A stretch of 64,000 nt of DNA from Gentiana macrophylla (Eukaryota; Streptophyta; Magnoliopsida; Gentianales; Gentianaceae). Below, in pieces: positions 55,206 to 64,000 of the stretch. Position 1 is the stretch's first letter. Each line of letters starts with the position of its first letter. Position numbers and translations under genes: made by a program. The stretch lies in NCBI GenBank assembly GCA_026214975.1, contig JAOBSW010000721.1, positions 26,092-90,091 of the forward strand. Reading direction: 5' to 3'. The notes under the pieces were generated by a model, which was given only the letters and a program-made list of their open reading frames with translations, was not told the origin of the DNA and did no database searches.

Positions 55206-57355
55206 TGATACCGCTTTAAACCTTACCTTGGAAGCGATTGCGTGGAAAGGTGACATTCGTTTCTGGGTTAAGCGATCCTAACGGCGGTGTACCGGGTCAA
55301 ATTGTAGTGCTAGTATGGTGAATCAGTATCGTATCCACGAGGAACTTGGTAATTTCTTTTACGTGTGGTTAAACACCAAGAAATTTATTATTAACTCGTC
55401 TAAATCGCAATTTTATAACACAGATCACTCTTATTCTAGTTAACATAAAATAAATACGTAATTTGAAAGTTATTCTAATATAATATATATAGATATATAA
55501 ATATATATAAATGTACATAAATTGCAAAGTATATATATAGATATAAATATATAGATACCAATATATTAAGCAGATATTTTAGAAGTGGCCAAAACTTATA
55601 TAATTGGTTTATCGATCTTTTCGATTAATTGAAATGTGTTCGATCTCTCCTTTTATTTTAGGTCCAATTGAGTAAGTGAAGCAGTGCACTCTGAGGTAAA
55701 CAATTCCTCCTCTTTGGCGTATGAAATTGTCATATGTCCATTGCATCGAGTCAAGGTCCACAAGCTATTCACGGTAAATGAATTAATGCGAGCCAGGTCA
55801 AGTACAAATCTACCTTTAGATAAAAGGAGTCATTCCGTTAAATCAAGCGGTCAATTTTATTTTAAAGGCTCCGGTTGTCAAAGGCGGACGATTTAACTTT
55901 CGGTTTAAGTTTCAATTAAAGCGATGATTTAACATTATTATGATCTAAAGTACAAATTATAATAAAATTCATTTCTCCCAAAACAAATTTACCCGGGTAG
56001 GAAATCGGATTCCGTTATCACGTTGTTCACCACGGCCAATTTTACCCTCGGTTTTCTATCTTTTATTTCATATCCACGATTACGGCGTCAATTCATAATT
56101 AGATTATGAATTCCTCGGATCTATTAAATATGTCAATACGAATACGATCAAAATAGAAAAAGATTCAATTAACTCAATTTTAGTCATTTTAACTTAACAA
56201 CATTTCTTTACTTGAAAAGATTGAAATAAAACCGATTACATAGTTTTGGCGGTATTATATTTAGCCTAAAAACATTATAACAACTAAAAATATAAAAACA
56301 AACATAAATACTTAAGAAAAGTTGCGAATCTGGTTGATTGATTGAAATCGTATTTTCGGACATTACAACTTCTTTAGCAAAACCGACTTCGAGACTTTCC
56401 CGAGCATTATAACGATACTACATTATTCTGGCGTAAGGCCTTATTTACAACTACTACTAAAAATTAAAAGAAAAAGAAAGAGAGAGAGAATATATATATG
56501 ATATTGTGTATATATATTTGGTACCCCTCCATCGATTGCAAATGAGCTCTTTATATAGGCAAAGTCTCAAAGGCCGGACCGGTCGGTATTAGGCGGCTCA
56601 GTCGGACTAATGATGATCCCCACTAACTTGATCATTCCAGCATATGCGTTGGAGATATTTATTTTTATATATAATTATTAAACTTCTAAAATTCATATCT
56701 CGAGTTTGGACCTCCAAAAATTGCAAGCGAAATGCCAAAATTAAGATCTCGAGAAACTCTACAACTTTCATGAAGGACTCTTCTCAGGATAACGCTTTCT
56801 TGATAACCTCGTGTTCCTTGAAGCTTTTACGGGATTTTATTAATCCAAATCGATTAGCCACTTGATCTTTGTTTAAGTTGTAGACCTCAATCTTCATATT
56901 GTAAATTGCATTGGAAAACTCTTGGAAAAATCTACAACTTTGTGAAGAACACTTTTTACGAAAATATCATTTTGATGAGTAATTCGTTTGTCGAAGAAAT
57001 TTCTCTATTATTACTTATCCAAATTGGTTGGCCACTTATCCATAAGCTTTTCAATTGACCATTTAAACTTGTGGCACTCTCTAAATCATTCGGAGATATG
57101 ATTAAACTTCAATATGTCGATTCTCGGGGTCTTGGTTTATAATCTGCAATAAAATACCACAAATACCCATAAATCGACACGACACTCCGATTTACTAAAA
57201 TCGGTACAAAATTACAACTTTTATTATTATTACTACTAAATACTCTAAATTATAAAGATTAATATTTTATATCATAATTTCATATATTTTATATAGAATT
57301 CGTTGATAAAACATAATAATATAACGTATATTTAATCATATAAAATAATACATCA
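55206..57355 (-). repeat. 5' LTR of element 2
   Basis: Plus strand TGATACCGC...ATACATCA, 2,150 bp, partner of 40990-43163. The pair differ mostly by 1-5-base length changes. Confidence 0.9.
56550..56605 (-). promoter_or_regulatory. LTR promoter doublet and TATA (element 2, 5' LTR)
   Basis: CCGGACCGGTCGG (56574-56586, containing the palindrome GACCGGTC) and CGGCTCAGTCGG (56594-56605), then TATATAAA (56557-56550) 16 bp beyond, all in element direction. Confidence 0.55.
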
Positions 57356-57698
57356 CCGCCCCTCCCCTTTTCCCCTCAATTGAATTTTTCTTCAAATCAT
57401 CACAACATTACTATTAAACTACCCCAATCTTACACTCTTCTCATTTTCCTCTCTTCTCTTCAAATTTTCAATTTTATTGAAGTAATTTTCAGGGAAAGCT
57501 TCAACTTTCATTCAGCGACTTTTCATCTTTTCCGGCCAACTTTTCAACCTTTTAAGCATTATAAGGTAATATTGTAGTCATTTATTTTGTTAATTTCGTT
57601 TTTATGCAATTTTTATTTTCAATTGTTTTGTCACTCACATTTATCTTTGTTGTTTTGTGTTGTTTTGTGTTGTTTTGTTATTGTGTCACTATCGTAGA
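57356..57698 (+). other. Leader and 5' untranslated intron of the env-position gene (element 1)
   Basis: Resumes element 1 after the nested insertion. A C/T-rich leader contains TTCCGGCCAACTTTTCAAC, which matches element 2. A donor (CATTATAAG|GTAATA, about 57566) and an acceptor (CTATCGTAG, ending one base before the ATG at 57699) bracket a T-rich intron of about 130 bp. Confidence 0.55.
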
Positions 57699-59191
57699 AT
57701 GGCCGAATCATCAAAAGCTAGTAAAAGCGTGGCCCGCATATCCTACCCAAATTCGAGTCATAGAAACTAGGCCTTTAAAGAAGAAGAATTGGCGATTAGT
57801 TTTGAAAGAACGCGTCTGCTGCGGCTAAGAAAGCATTGAAAAATAAATTTGGGCCGGTGTTTTATTTGCAATAGAGAGGCTTAGACTTCAAAGATTTGGG
57901 AAGGGAGGTAAAAGAGATTTTGAAAGGCGACGATGGATGGAATTGCTTGATTTAAGGTCGGGAGAAATTAACACAACCTTAGTAGCTGAATTTTATTCTT
58001 TGGTAGCAACTCACAATGATACTCTGAAGAAGATGGTGAGTTAACCTCTGTCAACTTTGAGAACTAGGACAGTGCCGTTTACTCCTCACATTATAAATGC
58101 TATTTATGGTATTCCTGATATACCAGAGAGTGAGGATTATTATACTGTATGGAATTTGGATGAACCAGCAGACTTTGATTATATTGTTTCACTAGCCCAG
58201 AATGAGTTAGATCCCACTGCCGTCTGGCATGAAAATAGGTTTTCTTATATGGGAAATGTATCCGGGATATGAGAGCCATTAAGCGTTTTATTAGTCACAC
58301 TCTTTTACCTACTCGACATTTTACATCTTTTGGTAAGAGGATTTGTGTATTAGCTTGGGCTATGGTCAATGATATACCCGTGGATGTAAGCGAGTAATGT
58401 GTAGAAGGAGCCAAGGAATTTGCTCGCATTGCTAGACCAGGCGATCACATGCCTTTTCCGTGTTTTATTTCTTCCTTGTGTGGAAGTCGGATAGGAGTCA
58501 CCGAGCTCCAAGTGATAATTTGATGATGGTGGATGACACAACATAGGTCTGGTTACCAGCAGGCGGCGGGAAGAATAAACTTTTGGACCCCTAACCGTCA
58601 ACGACCTCGGCCTACTCCATCCACTGCTTTGTCCCTCCTTCATCCAGGTCAAACTCAAACTCATCTTCCAAATACCATCACTTACAATATGTTCCAATCC
58701 TTGGCCTATGATGTTCATCGTGCTAATGCCAATATGGTACATTTTTGCGGAAAGGAATAAATTATAGTACGAAGATTTACGTCAAGGCATGCGAGGTTTA
58801 TATCAAATGAATATCTTTGCAAAACCCTACCTATGCGAGATGGATATTCCGCATTGCGGACTCGACCTTATACCTTGCGATTTCATTCACCAATGCCACC
58901 ACCCTCAGATTTCCAACAAATGCCACATTCTTTTGGGTTTCAAACTAGTGGTGTGAGATTTTTCGGCGAGATACTACGGCGGTGCGACATCGAAATGGGC
59001 GGATGCGGATCATTTGGCCATACCACGATGGGATGGGGAAGCACTTTTACGATATCACGAGAGAGATGAGCTCGATGGGACTAGATAGTTCGGTGCGGAT
59101 GTCAACTTATTTTCAAGATCCATCCCAAGAATCGACCCGTTCTCAAGCTATGCCAAGTTCAAGCCACGTGGTGAGTGATGAAGAGGAGTGA
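57699..59191 (+). pseudogene. Env-position plant transposon protein (PF20167-like), element 1
   Basis: The ATG at 57699 gives MAESSKASKS. After breaks come SFERTRLLRLRK, LVAEFYSLVATHNDTL, RTRTVPFTPHIINAIYGIPD (58057-58115; the FYG/IYG motif is diagnostic), DPTAVWHENRFSYMG, IKRFISHTLLPTRHF, VLAWAMVNDIPVDVSE and GDHMPFPCFISSLCG. A Pro/Gln-rich tail ends SSSHVVSDEEE. At least five frame breaks. This sits where Athila elements carry their env-like gene; there is no convincing signal peptide or membrane segment here. Confidence 0.75.
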
Positions 59192-59434
59192 TTTTTAAAC
59201 ATTCTATGATTTTGGCATTGAAACATTTTACTTTAAGTTATTTTGATTTTGGAAGGATTTTATTTTAATACGATTTTCATGTTTTCATTGCATGTTATGG
59301 TATTACGTATCGTGTAGTAAAATTTATCGTTATAATAAAATGAAAATGAACCAAAAATAGAAGAAAACTTGTCCACTAGAAAAACTAGGCATTTTTTCAA
59401 GCAAAATCAACTCTGTCCGTGAGCGGTAATGTTC

Positions 59435-59602
59435 GGATCGATCCGACTTTTCACGGATCGATCCGATGTAATATCTCCGACCTGGCGGCATTACTAGTTG
59501 AGGCCGGATCGATCCGGCCCTTTCTCGGATCGATCCGGCAAAGTACAAAAGCCGAGAAAGAGATCTTTTCTACTTTTTGCTTGATAGATATATTTCTATA
59601 AA
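59435..59602 (+). promoter_or_regulatory. Internal palindrome doublets B and TATA-like box (element 1)
   Basis: GGATCGATCC at 59435 and 59455 (20 bp apart) and again at 59506 and 59527 (21 bp apart). CTATAAA follows at 59596, and the third ORF starts (MSNRSSP) at 59674. The two-doublet arrangement copies that of the LTR. Confidence 0.55.
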
Positions 59603-59673
59603 GGAAGAGCAACGACCATAAACTTTGCTCATTTCTTCCACTTCCTTCTATTTTTAGTCTCATGTATCGAGAA

Positions 59674-60545
59674 ATGTCTAACCGATCCTCTCCTCGGTTA
59701 ATAGTTATGAACCACATCGCTTTGATGGTGTGGTTCCCGAAGGGCATGCCTCTTGCTTTCATACTAACGTCCGAGACATCTAAATTTCGTCCGTTCTCTA
59801 TTACGATGGAGAAAGGCTCAAACAACGAAAAAAAATTGATCGGTGGGGCGTAATCTAATCGAGGTTGCGGGTGGAAAAAAGTTGATAAGGACTCCAGGAG
59901 GTTGAATAAACATTTCGATTGTTAGAGATTTCTTTGCGTCTCTCACTCGAGATACGACGGTAGCCTCGTCTCAACTTATCTACGATTAGGGGAATCGTTA
60001 TTTCATTTTCACGGTCATCATAAATCAAATCTATCAAATCCCACCATGTACTTTTGATGAAACCCACCTTGAGTTTCTTTGGGAACTTGGGGATGCGTAT
60101 AATGTTGTAAATAAATCTGCGAAGCCTTCGATTCGTATTTCCGTTGTTTGATCATAACTATGATTCCTCGACTCTGGCTTTACCCCTCATTTAAGGCGTG
60201 GAAGCGCAGCCATTAATTCTCGGATCTATCCAACTAGAGATTTTTATGGGTTCACGGATGATGAGATCTTTGCTTGTTGTATGCATTGCTTGTGGGGAGC
60301 ATACATTGATTGGGGAGTTTTGATTTTTAAGGCGCAATTAATTTTGCGGTAGAAAGGCGTAATAGGGGAAGACCGCTACCATTTGCACAGGTTATCTCAC
60401 GCTTTGTATCCAATTGAATCACGTGCAGGTTGGCTCTTGGCGAGATTTTCCATCTCGTGATTCTCGATTAGGATTACTTCGGTGGATACTCCGGATGTTC
60501 ATCTACGGTTTGATAATCGGTTAGAAGTTATGTTGTTAAGTTGGT
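59674..60545 (+). pseudogene. Third ORF downstream of the env-position gene (element 1)
   Basis: The start MSNRSSPR matches MSNHSSPS of element 2. The first frame runs to 59853. Later pieces in other frames include TRDFYGFTDDEIFACCMHCL, WGAYIDWGVLIFKAQLIL and RLSHALYPIESRAG (about 60225-60435). Their helical, Trp/Cys-containing character recalls the C-terminal region of plant transposon proteins. No function can be assigned. Confidence 0.45.
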
Positions 60546-62141
60546 AGTTGTTTTAAATTAGTTGTTTAATCGTTTTTGTTGTTTGTTACTTTTATTTATA
60601 GTTTGTAATAGTGTTTTAATATATATGTCATTTTCTTTAATCGAAATAATATATAGTTGCTAAAAATAATAAATAATAATCAAAATCATATAAAATTTTA
60701 ATTTTATTTGCAAACTACTTTTATTTACTCATTTGAACAGTCCAGGACGATGTCATTTAAGTAAGTGGGAGTGGAAGTAAGTTAGTAAATAAAAATTAAA
60801 ATTTTCTTATATAAATTATACTTAATTGCTCAATACTTAGTTTAATTTTTCTTGGAACAAAATAATTAGATAATATATAATTAGTATGAATAAAAACAAT
60901 ATAAATTAGTAAGAATAGATTTTAATTAAGTAAAGTAAATTAGATATATTATAGTATATTATATATGTCAATTATAGATCTTTATAAGATTTTAAGTATA
61001 TGTAACTATACATAAATATTATCAAGTAAGTTTCATATGAAATTTTAGCAAATATACTTATATTTATAATGAATTTTTAGAATAATTTTCTTTGTAAAAA
61101 GAAATATGAATATGGAATCGGATTAGGAATGATGAGATTTTGACACCACAAAATTACCTCAACCTTGATTAGAGTGATCGAGACCCGCTCCGAAATAGCC
61201 ATTTTGATCATAACCGACCCTTGGCTTATTTTGGTCTACATTTCCTAAAATCCACGAGTTTATGCGTCTTATGAAAGGAGATGATAGCCTGAAGCTAAGG
61301 ATGGTGTATCTGCCGAGGAAAAAAAAAAAAAAAAAAAAAAAAAAGAGAGAGAAGATTTATATAAGAACGAAGCACCATATTTCTGAAGTGTCGAATACGA
61401 GGTATCTTCCTTATCTTTGATCGCGGATATCGGTAGTAACTTCAATGATTTGAAGTGCATTAGGGTGTTATCTAAGCGTCCTATATCACTATGAGGTATA
61501 AAGCTCGATAAAAATTCGAATCATAAGATCTCAAGAATGATTACGAGTTTAAAGAAACCGGACTCGTAATTTTAGATCGAAAGAGTATTACTCCGATCAA
61601 TCTTGATGAAGCAATGCTTGTAAATTTGATTTTCTACACACACTCACGCTTTTAGTTCTTAATATTGAAAAAGAAGAAGAAAATCTGAAAAATAGTTGGA
61701 AAAGGAGATATTATTAATCAGCTGTTTTTGATCAAGCGTGAAGGTGTAAATCGTGTCGACTTGCCTCTTTCTCTTTTGATTTCTTTTTTATCTCTTTTGA
61801 TTAACCAATGTCTATCCTAAAAGTATTAGCCGTCTTGTCAATTACTTGACTTAGTCTTTGATTCAAATATTTCATATAAGTTGAGATAGGAAAATAATTC
61901 TAGAATTTTAATTATATTTATTGAGTAGATTTTGTGAAATTTCATTTGAATAATAGTTGATAAATAATTTATCAAAAGTTATCTACACTTTTTATCTTAT
62001 TAATTTCTAAGAAAGATATAATTAATATGTTTATAATATTGAAATGATATTTTACTAATTTAAAATTTTTATCTACACTTATATTATTTTATCGTAATTT
62101 TTATATATTACAGCTTATTTTGCTCGAGGAGCGATCAAAGA
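60546..62141 (+). other. 3' noncoding region of element 1
   Basis: AT-rich; includes the internal polypurine-like block (60745-60777), an A run (61319-61344) and a part at about 61080-61640 that is recognisably shared with 43.6-44.4 kb of element 2. No open gene. Confidence 0.6.
60745..60777 (+). promoter_or_regulatory. Internal polypurine-like tract (element 1)
   Basis: AGGACGATGTCATTTAAG followed by TAAGTGGGAGTGGAAG, similar in order and content to the true tract at 62142 and to the internal tract of element 2. Confidence 0.5.
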
Positions 62142-62158
62142 GCTAAGTGGGGAGTAGT
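62142..62158 (+). other. Polypurine tract of element 1
   Basis: GCTAAGTGGGGAGTAGT directly before the 3' LTR (TGATGTATAAC), preceded by GCTCGAGGAGCGATCAAAG. Confidence 0.85.
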
Positions 62159-64000
62159 TGATGTATAACATTTATATGATAAAAATTACGATGTTTTATA
62201 TACGTTATACGACTATTTTTATATAAAATATAAGTAATTATAACGAGATAATCTTATAAAATATTAATAGCTATGAATAAATCTAAATATTATAAAAATC
62301 TAGTAAAAATGATAAAAGTTATAAAATTTTGTGCCGGGTGTTAATAACCGGAGTGTAAAGTGTCGATTCACGTGGGTATTTTGGTATTTTACTGAGACCT
62401 TATGTAAACCAAGACCCAGTAGCGACATTTTGTAGAGTAAAATCATATCTTTTGAAGGAATAAAGGAAGTATTACGAGATTTAAAGTTCAAGTGGATCAA
62501 TAGTTCGTGGCGCCGTATCAAGTTATATTTTAAGCGAACAAATGGCCCAGCAAAGGCATTTTCTGAGAAAGAAGTCTTCATGGAAGTTATAGATCTCCTC
62601 AAGAGGCTTTCCAACGCATCTTGAATTATGTCATTTGGAGATCGAGCTCAAGTTATGATTTTATCAAGTTTCGGATTAAGATTGGAAAAAATCTATCCGG
62701 ATCGATCGGATTTACCTCCGGATCGATCCGAGGCATCATGAATTAGACCCGGCATGTTGCCTGCGGAGAATATCACAGGATAATATTTTTATTCCCGGAT
62801 CGATCCGGCCCTTTCGGATCGATCCGGCAGAGGCAGCGCTATAAATGAAAGCGGCATTACCAGGCACATAAAGGAGGTACCAAATATATTTTCTTCACCT
62901 CTCTTTAAGTAGTAGTAGTATGTATATATATAGGCCTTATGCCATAAATAAAGTAGTATCGTTATAATGCTCGAGAAATTATCGGAAGATCAATGTTGTT
63001 GAAGTTGTTGTAGCATCCGGAAGAATCGAACAGAGTTCAATCGTTATGTCGGGTAAAAAATTAAAAGTATTTATGCTTGTTTTATCTGTTTCTATTTTAG
63101 TATAATGTTAGTAGGCTAAATCTAATAACTAGCCAAAGTTTATGTAATCGTTTTATTTCGATCTTTTCGATAAAGGAATGTTATCTAAGTAAAATTGAAT
63201 AAAATTGGAGTTAATTGAATCTTTTTCTATTGATAAAGTTTGACTTGAAAGAATTCATAATCTAATTATGAGATTGACACCTAAATAATTAAGTTATGAA
63301 CTCGTTAATAGAAAAACCGAGGAGGTAAAATTGGCGAGTGAAAACGTGACAACGGAACCGTTTCTACCGAAGCGATTTGTTCTAAAGATGAATCTTATTA
63401 AAATTTATACTCGAAGATCGTAATAATGTTAAATTCATCAGTTTAATTGAAACTTAAACCGGAAAGTTAGATATCGCCGGCCTTGACAACGGAGCCTTAA
63501 AATAAAATTGACCGTTTGTGACGACGGAATGACTCCTTTTATTCAAAGGTAGAATCGTGCTCGGGACTGTCCGGAAAAACAATAACGATTGTGGACTTTG
63601 GGTGATTGACAATGGACATATGACAATTTCACACGCTAATGTGAGGAGGAATTGTTAACCTTAAGAGTGCACGTTTCATTTACTCAATTGAACCTAAAAG
63701 ATCGAGCACATTCCATTCACTTTGAAAAGATCATTATAAATCAATTATATAAACTTTGGCTGGATTCTTTAATTATATATACAGTATACATATATTTATA
63801 TACATATATATATTTTGCAACTTATGCATATCTATATATATTTATATATCTATATATATTATATAGAATAAATTTTAAATTACAGCATTTATTTTATGTT
63901 AAGTAAAATAGTAGTTATCTGTGCTATATAAAGCGAGATTTAGATTGAGTTAATACTTGACTCTTTGGTGTTTAACCACACTTAGAAGAATTACAAAGTT
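62159..64000 (+). repeat. 3' LTR of element 1, truncated by the window end
   Basis: Aligns with 32083-33923. About 85 bp of LTR remain outside. It contains palindromes at 62699 (one base off), 62720, 62797 and 62816, and a TATAAATG box at about 62840. Confidence 0.9.

Larger units (their letters stand above)
40990..57355 (-). mobile_element. Athila-like Ty3/gypsy retrotransposon, element 2, nested in element 1
   Basis: A full-length 16.4-kb element read right to left: 5' LTR 57355-55206, primer site 55199-55181, gag, protease, RT, RNase H and integrase to about 49090, small Cys/His ORF, env-position ORF, third ORF, polypurine tract 43183-43164, 3' LTR 43163-40990. Flanking 5-mers are ACCTT (left) and CCGCC (right), so no clean target duplication is visible; only CACC is shared if the ends are shifted. 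Similar lengths and near-identity of the LTRs point to a younger insertion than element 1. Confidence 0.9.
32083..64000 (+). mobile_element. Athila-like Ty3/gypsy retrotransposon, element 1 (3' LTR cut by window end)
   Basis: 5' LTR 32083-34006, tRNA-Asp primer site 34032, gag-pol to about 40190, further ORFs, polypurine tract at 62142 and a 3' LTR from 62159. The 1,842 bases of 3' LTR seen here correspond to 32083-33923 of the 5' LTR. It is interrupted at 40989/57356 by element 2 in the opposite orientation. Without that insertion it is about 15.6 kb. Sequence on the two sides of the insertion joins up with the uninterrupted equivalent in element 2, which proves the nesting. All coding regions carry frame breaks as written. 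Confidence 0.9.

Noticed and set aside
57699..59191. A true envelope glycoprotein
   Set aside because: Position fits, but the sequence belongs to the cytosolic-looking plant transposon protein family, with no clear signal peptide or transmembrane segment.

Overview
The window looks like AT-rich nuclear DNA from a flowering plant, probably a eudicot. It shows spliced gene fragments, Athila-type Ty3/gypsy LTR retrotransposons primed by plant tRNA-Asp, a Mutator-like element (MULE) with a plant mobile domain gene, Helitron ends, a tRNA-derived SINE, a Stowaway MITE and a solo LTR. Almost everything is transposon or broken gene. The only host gene that may be intact is the first exon of an FAD-dependent monooxygenase at the left edge (408-662, minus), whose remaining exons lie outside the window.

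Layout. 850-11231: a nested transposon island starting about 190 bp upstream of the monooxygenase start codon. It contains a MULE with a plant mobile domain (PMD) pseudogene facing a truncated mudrA-type transposase, three clusters of about 21-bp palindromes, a 3.5-kb Helitron, and a SINE inside that Helitron. 11.4-16.3 kb: a Helitron 3' end on the minus strand and an unidentified multi-exon minus-strand gene with a 1.7-kb solo LTR (5-bp target duplication AGTTG) in an exon. 16.3-22.3 kb: a foldback MITE, a duplicated G-box-bearing repeat with a MITE inside, and a probable second Helitron. 22.3-26.9 kb: a possible Pack-MULE carrying a histone H4 pseudogene, a ClpC fragment and an unknown broken ORF. 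27-32 kb: an RNase H fragment, a Stowaway MITE, remnants of another MULE, a GRF zinc-finger pseudogene and a 126-bp tandem repeat.

32083-64000: one Athila-like retrotransposon in plus orientation (element 1, 3' LTR cut by the window edge) with a related Athila-like element in minus orientation (element 2, 40990-57355) inserted into it. Both encode gag-protease-RT-RNase H-integrase. Downstream of integrase both carry a small Cys/His ORF, a plant-transposon-protein (env-position) ORF with a leader intron, and a third ORF. Having two related copies lets conserved noncoding features be recognised.

The most interesting signal is a paired palindrome (CGGATCGATCCG in element 1, CGGnnCGGTCnG in element 2; the two members start 19-22 bp apart). 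It occurs just upstream of the LTR TATA box and again upstream of each downstream ORF, at homologous places in both elements but with a different, element-specific sequence. It looks like a reiterated promoter module. Differences between paired LTRs are dominated by small length changes at CG/CHG sites, so some frame breaks could be technical.
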